A stretch of 64,000 nucleotides of DNA from Triops longicaudatus (lineage: Eukaryota > Arthropoda > Branchiopoda > Notostraca > Triopsidae). The first letter of the stretch is position 1; every line of letters begins with the position of its first letter. The stretch lies in contig JAGQDJ010000608.1 in NCBI GenBank assembly GCA_022885665.1, forward strand, positions 124,001 to 188,000, written 5' to 3'. This document shows positions 1 through 12,661 of this stretch, one piece after another. The position numbers and the translations under genes are program-made. The notes beneath the pieces were generated by a model. That model had not been told where the DNA came from and searched no databases. It was given only the letters and a program-made list of their open reading frames with translations.

Positions 1-142
1 GAAATTTGGTCGTACCGGATAATATAGGTGAAAAGAAAACAATGAATTAATGTTATTTTTCGATTCAAAGATAATTTCTCGTACATATGAAAAATGCAAA
101 TAAATTCATATTATTCTTTGATTTCATAAATTCTCTGTATTG

Positions 143-180
143 CATTTTAAGACTATTTTAAAACATTTTAAGACTATTTT
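143..180. repeat. Two-copy 17-bp tandem duplication
   Basis: A 17-base unit beginning CATTTTAAGAC occurs identically at 143-159 and 164-180, a 21-bp period, in AT-rich intron-like DNA. It looks like simple slippage or local duplication and no function is implied. Confidence 0.8.
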
Positions 181-576
181 TGTCTGAAGTAAATTATCGG
201 CTTACACACACACGTGAAGCAATGCAATTTTTTATAAATAAGTTTAATTTCGCACGCTGGTCGAATTTCGTTCATAACATGAAACTGTATTCCGGTTTAC
301 AAATCCAAAAGTAAATAATGATCTACTTTTGTACTGTATACTCGGTAATGGCCAGGAATACGGTTACGTTTCAAAAATTTATGGCTCTCGTGACACCGTG
401 TCTGTAAACTGAATATACGATGTCACTTTCACCGATTCTCAGTCCATAAACGAGAAGTAAAATAGGTTTAGTCACTTTCTGTTTTGCTACTCGTGAAATA
501 ATCACAGCAGTAAAACAATAAAATAATTAACACCCTTTACGGCAAAAAGATAATCTAATATCTCGGTTTACGAATA

Positions 577-892
577 ACAGTAAAACTTGATTAGATCGGT
601 TGGGACCAGAGAGTTGTTGAAAATTCGGGTAGTTGACAATTTCATATTCATGTTTTAAATGCAGTAGGGATATTTTCGAAAATTCCACTGCGGAAAAACA
701 ACTGAAAATGAACTGCAGTTCTACTTCAGGTGTTTTTGTGAGATTACTCTAAAAATCTCATGCAATACTTGAGTCAATGTTTCAAATTTAGCGCAAAAAC
801 ACACCATTAAAGAAGCACACACCATGATTACCGAAACAAATGATCAATTCGGAGTTTTCCTAATTGGAGTTGACAAAATCAGAGTTCTACCG
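577..892. mobile_element. MITE-like element, copy A (about 316 bp)
   Basis: The left end (CAGTAAAACTTGATT..., from 578) and the reverse complement of the right end (CGGTAGAACTCTGATTTTGT, ending at 892) form imperfect terminal inverted repeats. A TA dinucleotide lies next to each end (575-576 and 893-894). The interior has no coding frame. The ends and parts of the interior match copy B at 11019-11337, including a shared block reading roughly ATCGNTTGGGACC just inside the left end. The terminal sequence style and TA target suggest a non-autonomous relative of the pogo/Tigger or Tc1-mariner group; the family assignment is an inference. Confidence 0.6.
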
Positions 893-3800
893 TATTGCAT
901 CTCATACTATAGATTTTATTCGCTTTGAATTCGTAAAACGGGCAACTCTCTCTCACAACTTAATCTCTCGTAACTTAGTATATTTCCAATTTTGATTACA
1001 ATTTTATACTAAGCACGAGACATTACGGTACCGACCAAAAATTTCACGAAACTACTATTCACATGCTCTATTTTGGCATTTTCAGTGAATACTGGACTAT
1101 GTTGTTTTCACGAAATAATACTGAATTCGACGTTTGGTAAAGCGAGACACCTGATTTGCAAAAATGAGATTTGACTGTGTGAGAATACCAAATAATCTTT
1201 CAAACACACAGCAAGAACAGCTTTTTAATTGTTTAACTAGACGGACAAGACGAGACGCAGTAATGCATGTTTCATGCATTGCCAAACGCGCTCTCTTCTT
1301 TCACAATTATCACATCACCTTTTTTGGCAAATCAGACCTGTCACCGATTCCATGGGAAGTTGCGGACTAGTTATCCATGTTTTTCCCATTATTTCTAAAT
1401 CCTTTTGGATCGCCATCTGACTTTTGGTGAACATGCAGCCCAAGCAGAAAAATATGTCGCGAGTTTTTGCGTAAGTTTTTACGATACACTTCTTTTTCAA
1501 CTGACGCTTTATAGAAATATAGCATCTAGTTTCTTTACTGCCCGGGAGGCTTGGTAAACAGTCGTGACAGCACATTCCGATGTCGCTTATCGTTTTACGA
1601 CCAGATTTGCAAGTCAACTTTTCTTACGCAATAATTGCATCTCTGTAGGCCTATAGTGTTGAGTTGCGCTCCGGAGGAACGCATACAACTATGCGGGTCC
1701 CAAAAAGCTTAGCTCAATCTAGAAATGCTGCAGTTCATCGAGACAAAAATCCTTCATTTGGTTTTGTTAATTCTTCGTAAACGTATTCTTACAGTCAGCC
1801 AAAAATAAACCCATTCTTGTCATCCATAAGGGATAAATAAACAAAATTATTTACTTTAGACAATTTTTAATATTCTTTGTAGGGTAAGATCAAGAATCTG
1901 TACTATTTTTGAATTACCAGCTACTTAGTTGCAAAGCTACCATTACTAAAACTCCTACCATCATGTTTACTTCGGTGACGTAAACGACTAAGATTAAAAC
2001 TTCATGTTGTTCCTTTTTCCAATAACTGTAGTAAATCAACAAGCGAGTATCACAACTACTGAAGACGGCAAAATGCATCACAACTATTCTACATAACTTT
2101 TCCTGGGAAACCGAAAGAAAAGCTAACCATTCGCGTTGTTACGGGCTAACTAATGGAGATACAAAACTAATAAGATGGTTTACGTTCAGGTTCAGGGGTC
2201 GCGACAAACGCGTTCAGGCAAGACTCTGGACTTCGGACCACGCGTAGAACGAAACCGGTCTCAAGTTACGATTCACAAGTAATGATGGCACCCAAGATGT
2301 TCAGACAGCGCAAGCTGAGACAACTAATCGAGAAAATAATAAAGGCGTTCGCTACTCATCATTATGTGCAATAGATACGAGACTTTTATAAATGGTTCCT
2401 TGCATCTATGACCAAGTAAAAATCCTGGGACAACTGGACACGTTTTCTCAATCCGTTTGTCCCAGTTATTTATGAACTATGGCAATGACCGAGCCCATTG
2501 ATGTCTTTAATTTAATTGCTATATGTGTCATATAATACATAATACAATTTACACAATCTATAATATAATACATTCTTAAGTCAACGGTGCGTTGTAACAG
2601 TTTCTTATACAAACAACACAGATCTCCACAGTGGAAGCTTGGGTTACATCCTGAGCTCAACGAGTTTCCCTAGAAACTTGCTGGAAATTATTTAAATGAT
2701 ACGATTCTAGTAGAATTGAATTTCCTGTTTCCTGTTCACTCAACAAAAAACAAATATCACATTCATGTTGAATAGTCCCAAAACGTCAAAAAAAGTCTAA
2801 ACTGGCGTGTGGTTCTGCATGTGGTGTAGTGGGGGTTTTCTCTTTCCATACTATTGAAAATCCATTGCAAAACGCATTGTCGTCCAACCTCGGTAATCAG
2901 CTGTCTGACAGCATGTCTGTTCTTCTCCCTTATCAGCTTGTCATATTCAATTGCTACTTTGTTACTCCGGCTATCACAAGTATAATAAGCCGGAAGCTTT
3001 GCATAAGTGGCATTCGTGTACGCTAGGATTAATAAGGATAAAGCTTCCCCAAAAAAAGAAAAATAATAAGGGAGATCCTACCATCCCCATATATTAGAAA
3101 AAAAAAGAGTTGATATGCCCTTAATAATAACACATACACAAGGGATGAGAGTTCAGCTTGGCCTCCTCAAATATTACTCTTGGATTACGTGATGGGATCC
3201 AATGTACAGACCACTCCCCCCTGGACAGCCCCCCATAGATACACCCAAGGCATAATACCTTGCCTATGTTTCCCACTGAAGGAAATGGATATGATCACGC
3301 TATTGAGGATTATGCTCTGTGAAACCAGTTGTAATCCACGAAACCGTGGTTCATGTAGGTGAACAAATAAAAATACGGAAAAATTACGAAATACATTAAC
3401 TCCGAAAAAAAGGAAATGAAACAATTTAATTGGAATACTCATAACTTGTTCCCTTACGCACAATTATACCTTACGGGAGATATAGCCTGTCACTTTCTTC
3501 ATTGTTGGGAAGCTTTTGATGGACAGGCAACGCGCATCGTATTACCTTGGAAGACGTGTAAAAACTGCTGTTGTGTGGACTTTACCTAACAACAGTCCCA
3601 GCAAACGGTGAGCTAATATTACCGCAACGCTTTGATGAAGTCACGAACCTGGAAGCAACCTTTCTAAAACCGAAGAAAGATTCAGCACTAACCGAGTTGA
3701 GCAACTCTAAATGCAGTGCTAATGAACCCAATGGGGTTGTTAACCACCTTCATAAGCGCCTAACGAGGGGCATTTTCGGGTTGAAAACGCGTACTTTGCG

Positions 3801-4952
3801 ACGTTTAATCGTCAAGTAAGTCCAGAATAGCATAAAATATGCAATTAACAGCGGTTGTCTTCATCTTCAACATGACCACAAGTCTTTAGTGTCATATTCT
3901 TGCTATCTAACATTGCGAGACTTCGATGCAAACGAGCACGAAACACAAACGCAGATGAAATGCAGCCGTTTTTATTTTCCAGCCAAGACTATCAAATTTT
4001 AATACTAATTAAGTTGAAGCTTAAACCACTTGAAGGAATTGAACACACTTTCTACTGCAGCTGTAAGGTAGTCCACAGTGAACGCACCATGTATCTTTGA
4101 AAAGATATGTTGAAATGTTTCTCGTGTGGTTTAAAACCACGTTTTCGATGCTACGAAACTCGACTAATTATAAGTTGAAAACCCGTTGGAAAGCCACGAT
4201 GGGAGGGGGGTAAGGCGCAGAGCAATTTTTGACGACATTGGCAGGTATATAATTTCGTTTAAGTGCAGGTGTAAACGTCAAACACCGACAGATTTACTCA
4301 TACACCTTGAAACCGCATTAAAAAATCTTTTCACAATACCTAACGGTTATTGGTGTTATAGCAATCTTGACTCTCAGCCATTTCAACGGCCTTGGTAACT
4401 TTCTTGTCGCTCAACTCTTGGCACAGGGGCAAAAGAAAAGACAAGGAGCTTGAACGTGTCGTTCTCAACTTGCATGTTTCCCAGTCTCCTAAAACTACGG
4501 TCTTGTCGTTTCCGTTTAACCTTTCATATCACCCCGACCAACACTAAAAATAAGGTAACTTCCAAATCTCATAAGGACAACCTAGATTTTTCCCAAATTT
4601 CCTGAGTAATTTGCCCAGCCCCGGTGTAAGAGACTCCTGTGTATCGATATTCGTTCATAGCAAGCTACAGCAATGAAAAGTAGTATTTTTCCTGAACTTC
4701 TACGCCTCTTACATCCAGAATTCGAGAGCGTATTACTTGTCTCGCGTTTTACACGATATCCCCGGATAATAACGTAATCTCCCGTGAATGAGTATTTAAG
4801 TCAAGGGATTTCGAAAGCATTACAGTCCAAAACCCAAACATTCACGGATATTTCCAATTCAGTCGCATTCAAATAAAAATAGTGCGATAGAAGTTCGATG
4901 TACATAGAAACGGCATGAGATGTGGCATAAAAAGTGAAAATAAGGTTCTTAC

Positions 4953-5064
4953 CCTTTTCAGCCTTCTGCCAACTTAAAGCGCCACAAAGCAGGGCTAAGG
5001 TTTTGCCCGAACCCGTCGGACTTTCCAACAAACAATGCTGGCCACTGCGACATCCCAACACAAT
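4953..5064 (-). CDS. BRIP1: BRIP1/FANCJ helicase, coding exon 2 (Walker A)
   Basis: This 112-nt exon encodes residues 39-75 plus one base of the next codon. It starts after a good acceptor (TTGTAG, AG at 5066-5065) and ends before the donor GTAAGA. It reads through CLLESPTGSGKTLALLC, the Walker A (motif I) ATP-binding loop of the XPD/FANCJ family of Fe-S superfamily 2 DNA helicases; the catalytic lysine is K59. BRIP1 unwinds DNA 5' to 3', binds BRCA1 in vertebrates and works in crosslink repair and at G-quadruplexes in the nucleus. The SGQHCLLESPTGSGK context distinguishes it from RTEL1, DDX11 and XPD. In human BRIP1 the equivalent exon is, from memory, also 112 nt with the same phase. Sequence past this exon was not found in the window, so the gene is partial here. 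Confidence 0.93.
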
Positions 5065-6485
5065 CTACAAGAACAAATGGAAAAAAGTTACATGTTTCTT
5101 CCACTTCTAAATGTAATTTATAACACGCTAATTCATTTCTGTCACATTCGCACATTCAAAACTGTGTTTCCTCTTGCAGTGCGCACAAGACACTCAAGTC
5201 GGGTTAAACTCAATACACAAGCTTCTGCTTTGCTCGCTCTAAGAGTTTGTTCTAATCATCAGAAAAATATTAAAAAATAAACATGCGAAAGGAGGTTTCA
5301 CGTATTGTTGTACAACATCGTAATAACGAAAAGCAACCAGTTTCGGTGGGAAATGTTAAAAAAAAAATTGAGACAAAAAAGACGCAACATTATAAATTAA
5401 AGTGCATCGAATACTTAGCAGGTATTGATCAATAAGCATCAACGTGCAAATGGATGGCTGAAAGCCCAACGCTCATTCCCAGCATACTTGCAAAGAAACG
5501 GAACACAAAAACTGCTGTCTCTATCGCATTTGTCAGTTTTAATGACGCATTGAGATTACTAGCCAATGTTTCAGTACACTCGTATGGATGCGAATAACAT
5601 GAATTTCTTTACAAATCCAAGCAAGGCACAACATAGTCTGAGGACACTGCGAGCCTCATTTAATGACGATCTCCAAGTTTCGCATACTTCTGTAACACAA
5701 TCTTAAGAAAACTAAACCTTGAACAATCTGGGTAAATTATCCGAGACTATAAGAACGTGACTTTATTTTTAACGATAACTTTCATTTTATTCACCTTGAG
5801 TGAAAAGGAGTCATTAATTTATAGTTGATTAATTGTATCTGAGCAAAGGAGAGCAAAACTGCAATAACGGCAGTGAAATCCTAATCTGGCTACTAAGCTA
5901 TTGAAAGCTTGTTGTGAAAGATAATAATTTAAAAAGATCAAGTCGAGCTTTTGTTCAATAAAATTTTATATAAGAAAAAGTAATTTCGAGTAACAGATTA
6001 TAAACGGTGAAGAAACGGTATAGGTACGGCAGCGAGGAACAAATTGTATTTAATAGACGAATTATATTCTGAGAGCAGAAATACAACTTAGTTTCAAGTC
6101 CCCTTATTTGAGGTTAGAAAGCTCGAAAATTCATTAATTAAAGAGACGTCATACGCATGTTGGACCGCAGTTTAAGCTACTGATGTTTGGACGGTCGGAC
6201 AACGTGCCAGACCAAGGATACGACTAGGGGTTTTGGGAAAGATTGTAATTTCTTTTCACTAAAGTGGGTTTTCATCAGGTATACGTTTCTCTGAAAAAAG
6301 AAATTTTCCTTGAGAAATTTTACTGTCGTGGTTTCAATTTTACTTCGGCTCAATTTACTGTTTTCCGTATCGGAACTACAGATTTGTAAGTGAACATTCA
6401 ACTTTAGTCTTTCACTTCGTAGAACTTGCCCGGTTTCTATTCGTAAAAGCACTGAAAAAAAAATACGGTGGAAAAGTGGGACTAC
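5065..6485 (-). other. BRIP1 intron 1 (coding), about 1.4 kb
   Basis: This intron joins the two BRIP1 coding exons in phase 0. The donor reads AAG|GTAGTC, a weak match to the consensus, while the acceptor (TTTGTTCTTGTAG) is strong. The content is AT-rich with no repeated or coding structure that I could recognise. Confidence 0.8.
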
Positions 6486-6599
6486 CTTGCTCATAATTGC
6501 CACTTGCGAAGGATATGCTTTGACAGGAATTTCCACTTTGACTCCGGCCATCGTGTACACATGATAGGTCTTGCCATCCTGCGTGATTTGGGAAGACAT
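6486..6599 (-). CDS. BRIP1: BRIP1/FANCJ helicase, first coding exon (start codon, Q motif)
   Basis: This exon encodes residues 1-38, starting MSSQITQDGK and ending KAYPSQVAIMSK. The KAYPSQ segment is the Q motif that helps position ATP in this helicase family; the glutamine is Q32. The start is supported by an in-frame stop TAG 27 bases upstream and by the MSS start shared with human BRIP1. The exon is 7 codons longer than the human counterpart, which shifts the Q motif and Walker A lysine by exactly 7 residues from human Q25 and K52. It joins the next exon in phase 0 to give an uninterrupted match across the junction. Transcription runs leftward, so the promoter lies to the right of 6623. 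Confidence is high from two colinear exons with correct splice sites. Confidence 0.92.
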
Positions 6600-6623
6600 C
6601 GCCTCACGGTCGGTTTTGTCTGG
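6600..6623 (-). other. BRIP1 5' UTR segment and upstream splice acceptor
   Basis: On the minus strand the 24 bases before the ATG follow a long pyrimidine run ending TTCGTTTTTAG, with AG at 6625-6624. This looks like a real 3' splice site and implies a noncoding first exon further right. Human BRIP1 likewise has a noncoding first exon and an ATG close to the start of exon 2. The position of the first exon and promoter could not be fixed from sequence alone. Confidence 0.65.
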
Positions 6624-8727
6624 CTAAAAACGAAGAGAGAGAAAAGCAAATATATTTTTTCAAGGAACAGGATTCATGTGTCTGACTTTCTTGACGCAAT
6701 TTAGCATATGAAACCGGAGTGAAATAGGCTCACAAACTTGTACTTTGTGGCTCCAAGTGCAGCAGGGGGCAACCTAATTGGTAACTTGGACTCAGGCCTG
6801 ACACTAAAAATATGCTAACGCGCACCTGAAGCCGTACAAACCCTCCGACAACGTTAGCCAAGTCAGCCTCAACGAAATTTCGATCAATCTGGACACTGTT
6901 TTACCTAAACAACCATTTACTCTAGAAATCGCATGGATGACATTACAACGGCTTTGTTCCTACTTTGCGTAAACGTATCTTTTAATGGATACAACTGTTT
7001 TACTCGCTATATTGCCTTAGCCAACGTACCCACATTATAGCTATTTCGCTTAATCGGGTGTGACGATCTCAATACAAATTCGATCTAAACCGGGCTATTA
7101 AAAGACAACCGTTTCTAAAGTAACACCTTTTTCGGACGCAAACAGTAAAACGTTGTATTTAATATTGTTTCCATACGCAAATATTATTTGCGTATTTTCT
7201 TGTCATTTTGATGTAAATAGTGAAGTTTGCTCGAACGAACTGACTGCTATAATGAATGACTTAAGAACGCTCTATGAATGTACAAACACGTGCCAGATAC
7301 AGCAAACTATAGATGTACCGAGCACATTTTGTCCCCAAGCTGGTTCGTTACGGCGATGGTCACTTTATTGCATACAGAATCCGTTGCATTAAGGAAGAGC
7401 GTAGCATACCATGCGTAAGTGAGCAACGCTAACTAGTTGTAACGAACTTATAAAAGCTTTCTTTTTGTACACTGGAAAGCTATAAGAGGTGTATTGTTGC
7501 CTAGCTCAGTAAATTACAGGAAATATAGATTTATTGTCTATTAAACAACGAAGGAGAAAACCGATACGGAGAAATGGTTTTGTGTGAGGAAGCTAGGAGT
7601 AGTAATAACTTTGGCGTGTCACGACAACGACAAGGCGAGTTCTCATAGCGTGCTGTGGGTTATTAGATTATTTGTTAATGGTTATCGGAAGGAAGAGACG
7701 GTGATATGATCTAGATGGAAGAGTTAGCTATAAGGATATGACGAAAAGACAGGCCAGGGCTATAGACCCGGGACAAGGGAAGACTATTGGTGATAAGAGC
7801 AGGTGAAAGAGCACACGCCGGAGGAAGTTAGGTTGAGATTGGTTTTGTCCTTAACCAGGTTCAAGTTTGCCTTGTCAGCCGCCGCAGCACGGATGTGTGC
7901 ACAATGAGTTTCAGCACGCTGCCAGGGCGCCCTGATTGGATTCCCCTGTAAATGAAACACGAGAACTTTCCAGATAGACGAATTTTCCAAAGCAAATACC
8001 AGCTCCATATAGTTTTACGACGACGGTTAAAACTTCTGGCCCTTATTTGACATTCTAAGCTAGTTGTCGTAGTAAAAAGATATTTTTAACTTGAGACAAA
8101 GACTAATAATCTACTTAAGCAAGACTTGCTGACCTTGTTTCACCTAAACCAAAACTCTTTGACTTATGACGAGCCTGGATGTAGACTATTTTGCCTTTTT
8201 GCGCTGTTGTGGTAGAAAAATGACTTAAGATTTTAAAGCTAACTTGAATTTCTAGAAAATATTGAACACAAGCAGACATCTTAGTGAAATTCGACTAGAA
8301 AGAATATAACTTTAACGTTTTAAGCTATTTATAAGACTTTACACGGAGGTTAACGCGAAGGTAGTATATTTTTAATTTTTTTAACTGGATTCGCAAATAA
8401 CAATTGGTGAGACAAACAAATATTTCATAAAAAAATATAAATGTAACTACACGAGAAAAAACAACAACTAAATACTGCCACTAACGAGACGTTAACTTGT
8501 TACAGTAGGCAATTACATGGAGAAATAAAATTATAAATATCCTCGCAGAACGATCGAATTTTGAACCGGAATAAGTAAAAAATTGAGATTATACTGAGGT
8601 TCTGAAAGTGTGAAACGAATTAAATAGTCTTTACACTATAACACCTAACCATCTAACCCAAGCAGCTTCAAACCAGTTTGAAATAATTTTTGCATTTAAC
8701 TATACGACAGATAGTTTACTTATTTGC

Positions 8728-8762
8728 AATTTATAGTAATTAATACATTATAACTATAAATT
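8728..8762. repeat. AT-rich inverted repeat
   Basis: AATTTATAGT at 8728-8737 and ACTATAAATT at 8753-8762 are perfect 10-base inverted repeats around a 15-base spacer. They lie in a very AT-rich patch (about 8.3-9.1 kb) that also has three AATTTAAC units between 8966 and 9003. This may be a decayed AT-rich transposon end or simple low-complexity DNA. Confidence 0.6.
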
Positions 8763-11018
8763 AAATGTTATAATTTATAATACAAAAATTGAGACATGAC
8801 GTAATTATCCTTTAATCTGTATGAGTTGCTAAATTTGTGTACACAAAAATGTTTTTAACTTGCTTTGCTGCCTCTGGATACGAAATATAAATTCGCAAGA
8901 CACTTCTCTATTGTGCGCTATTAAGTGGATTTTCTTCCAGGATTTCTAGTTTATAAATTCACGCTAATTTAACGTAATTTAACCTAGCCTAGCTCAATTT
9001 AACGCAGCTGAGCCTATCGTAACCTAAAAGTCCACGGAGCTTATAATAGAGAAATACCATTCTCATTTTCCTAACTCTATTTTTTAAATTTTTAATTATT
9101 TCCCACAATATAAATCAGAAAGATATCTTGCGCATACGGGAACTCAAACAAGCTTTGATAAAATTAGGCAAAATTCCATGTTAAGTGAGGCCATTAATTT
9201 CAAAGTCTTCGATTTGCGCCGACCTCGCGTTAGGACAGGATAAAAGACGTCTGAACTTGACATTGCATCGTCAACCGGAGGAACTATTGTGAATCATATT
9301 TAAACTCAAACAAAGTTCTAAACGTTAATGACTCACAGATTTCTCGGTTTTGTATCATCTTGTTAGGAACTGACAGCTATTTACGATGCGGTAAGACGAT
9401 AAAACGCAACAGACGTTCCTACTTTTACTGCTGCAAAATATTTGAAAAACATGGCACTGTTATGATGGCTGTTAATGTCCCAATTAGAACGACTTTAAGC
9501 AACGTTTCAGATTAGCTTATGGGCTGTTCTATTCCAGGATACCATAATGGCAGTAGTCTTAGTAGACAACGCTGCTTCTAAATTTCCTTGTTGTTGGTTA
9601 CAACAAAGTTTGGACCCACCTAGCAGAATTTGATTTCTCATAATCATGCTTCATTTTAATACTCAATTATTGCGGCAGATAACTTTTCTACACAGTAAGA
9701 TAATGCATTATTAACTAGTAACAACGTCAAGTTTCGAGAATTAAATTGAATCATACCTTCAGTAACCAAAATCCGACGATCCTGACAACATTTCAAAATC
9801 AAAACACACCACAACGTGCACATTCACCAAGTTGGCAATAGGAAGCGCGTCCGCCCATAGATGGCGAGAGCTATCTCATATCGAATGAAAATTTTTCTTC
9901 CGCACCGTCGAACTGTAATATTTCCCCCTCGTGATGATTTTTTTTTTTCTCTGCTCGACTCTGACCACCTTATGAACTTCGATGCTCGTGCTACTCCTTT
10001 CATGTATACTTCCAGGCTTACCTCCTCTGCATTCCTTATTAATTCGAAGTCTTTCCAAGCTGGTTTTCATCGCAGAAGCTTCTCGTGGAAGAGACCGAAT
10101 CAAGAAGAGCATTCCGGGAGTATTTACAACAACAAAAGTTGAAGAATGGTTCTTTTAAAAAAATGCGAAAAATGTTTTTACGCTGCCTTTAATAGCGTTG
10201 AGTTGTCAGACTACGGACTTGGCGATACCCGTTGAATCCTTTTCTTTTTCGGGTTGAGGAGGTTTGAGAAAAAGAAAATAAAAAGGAGAGGAACATGGCT
10301 CGGACGGTTGAGGTTGCAAGAACAAGCTTTCGTCCTTCAACTTTTCTTCTTGTCGGTGTCTTTGTTCATTGTGAAAGGCTTCATTTATTAGGCCACCAAA
10401 CCGAGCTACTGTCTTACGAGCCACACATAGCATCATGTATACCAACGAGCGAATCGCCAGGGTCTACTATGTGTTTTATTTTTTTTTCTTTCATTTTCTT
10501 CGCGGTCTTTACACCACACGTACAAAAACACGAGACAGTGGCTCGGCACAAAAGGAAAAACAGCCTTTTTCTTCCACCTGTGTTGCTGTTTTTTTCCGGG
10601 TCGTGTTGGGAATATCTCTTCCGTATTTAAATATTTTTCCTCGAACGCGTCGTATCTCTACACAGTTTGTATTTTAAGGGAAAATCTTTACTTGTTCTCT
10701 TTTCACTGGCGGTATTGTTAAGACGGGTAGGATTTATCCACCAGGCCTAACACTTCAATACCTAATAAATACATAACTCAATAATTCAATACTTTACTGA
10801 AAGTAACTCAATAAAAAAAACTCAGAATTCTCAATCCAATCACAGAATTTTCAGGCTTGCAACTCTTATCCAAACGTTTATTGCCCACCAGTTTTTTGGT
10901 TTGTTTTCTGACAACAATATGCTTGAGATTTGTGTTAACAACATTTTTCCGCTACTATATTAAGATTCGTTCCTTCAACTGATCTGAATGCTTCATAGAC
11001 GGTTTAAATGTACACATA

Positions 11019-11337
11019 CAGTAGAACTCCGATTTTGTCAATCGATTGGGACCGAAGCGGTAATTGAAACGATGAAGCGGTAAGTCAGATAGTTGCTAAA
11101 TCAGATTCACGTGTTCATGCATTAGGAAAATTTCAAAGTGGAATGAGAATACAAAATAAGTTCATTTTGTTTCTTAACTGTATTTTCTCAAGACTATTAT
11201 GGAAATATCTTGTACGATCCATGAGTAAATGGTTTAAATTAATTTAAAAAATAGTCGTTAACGAAGAAAAAAAATCTAGGAGGTTGACATCACCGGGAGT
11301 TTCCAGAATCGAGGTTGAAAAATCAGAGTCCTTACTG
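11019..11337. mobile_element. MITE-like element, copy B (about 319 bp)
   Basis: The left end CAGTAGAACTCCGATTTTGT pairs with the reverse complement of the right end (CAGTAAGGACTCTGATTTTT), giving imperfect terminal inverted repeats. TA flanks both ends (11017-11018 and 11338-11339). Length and both termini match copy A at 577-892. Internal similarity is recognisable near the left end (GATTGGGACC), about 90 bases in (ATGCATTAGGAAAATTTC) and near the right end (CGGGAGTTTCC). No transposase is present, so it would be non-autonomous. Confidence 0.65.
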
Positions 11338-12640
11338 TATATCACATTTATTTTATGTGCTTGTTGGGTTAGCTTACAAATTAAATTAATTACAAATTCT
11401 AGTTCTTTTTTTATACAGAAGGCGTTTAAGGACACTTGTTTGTCTTACAAAACAACTTTGGAAACTAAGTTTAAAATTCTTAAAATCGTTTGTTTGGATA
11501 CCAAGCTGGTAAAATTTTTAGTTAAAAATTGCGAATTATACATCTCAAAATTAGGTAGAAAATGTACTGTATACTTTTCAGTCCAGACTGCAAACAACAT
11601 GTGCTAAAGGAAAAAAGTTGGCAAATGAGAGTAAATAAGTAACTCTTAGAAGTTTTCCAATTTATGGAAGCATAAAGTGTAACTTCAAGTGTTCATAAAG
11701 TATTCGACGTCATGGAAGCAAAACTCGGATAAAAAAAAGAGATTGCTTAGCATGACGACGTAGATTCAATTTTGGAAATATTTTTCAGTGTATGTAATTG
11801 TCCGGTTAATTGAATCGTATGCTTAATCACGAAATAACGTCAAATTCAGCACCGTATACCGCTTGAAGTGTCCTGTTACATATTCCCTTACCTTTACAAA
11901 AGGTTTATATCCTTAATTGTCTACACAATTTTCCTGTCCATTTGCCCTTTTCGTTTGTGCTTGCCAGAAAAATGGTTTAAAATCCGTAGCGTATCCTTGT
12001 ACATTTACATTAAATGCCAATATGTCACAAAGGGGAGGCCTTTGATCTTACACGAAAGAAGGGTTTTACTTTGCCCGAAGATCTACATCCGAGTCATTTC
12101 TTCGGCAAGAACGCATCCCTCGCGTAAACCGCGCTTTGACCCTATTACATTTGACGCGGCCTTTTAACTACTGGTGTTTTTAACTAGCCATGCAATATCT
12201 CTATAGCCTCCATTTCATACAAGCGAAATGTATAGTTTCCACTGGACCCTTTTCCGTCCGATAGTTATCTGAGCATATTAGAATGGAAAACGGCCCAAAG
12301 CCAAAAGCTGCTGCAATCAGTCTTTCTCTTCCCAAAAGCCATGGGCCTCGGAAATGGGTCCGCAATTTGATGTGAGCCCCAAAGCATCCCAAGAAGCAGG
12401 TTGACAGATTGGGTCATATAGAACCGTTTGGTAGTAGCCCCCTCTTCTCTTCGCCATCTCGACGCCCTTTGACCCCATTGCCATGCATAGGACACTCCTG
12501 TGTCACTCGATAAATGGCCTTGATAACATCGATATGTGACCAAGGGGAAAACCTTTGACTTTTAGGATGTTGCAGTTTTCTCTCTTTCTCTCATTGCCCA
12601 CTCGTTTGTCTTTCGTATATGTCTATGTCACCGTTGATGT

Positions 12641-12661
12641 GGGTAAAGGGGGGGAGGGGGG
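12641..12661 (+). other. G-rich run with quadruplex potential
   Basis: The plus strand has GGG, then TAAA, then a run of seven G, A, and six G. It can be read as four G tracts of three bases with short loops. Another six-G tract follows near 12680. Whether it folds is untested. Confidence 0.5.

Larger units (their letters stand above)
1..4952 (-). other. BRIP1 intron 2 and beyond; no further exon recognised
   Basis: This stretch follows the donor of the second BRIP1 coding exon (GTAAGA, starting at 4952), so on the minus strand it must be intron at first. The next exon should start in phase 1, and the conserved helicase motifs should come later. I looked for the Y-F-G-T-R-T-H and D-E-A-H motifs on the minus strand and did not find them. 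It is AT-rich and contains one MITE-like element (577-892) and a short tandem duplication (143-180). Whether any short exon of the divergent region after Walker A lies here is unknown. Confidence 0.6.

Noticed and set aside
1315..1617. 100-codon minus-strand frame considered as a further BRIP1 exon
   Set aside because: No helicase motif, no iron-sulfur cysteine spacing and no match to the region after Walker A.
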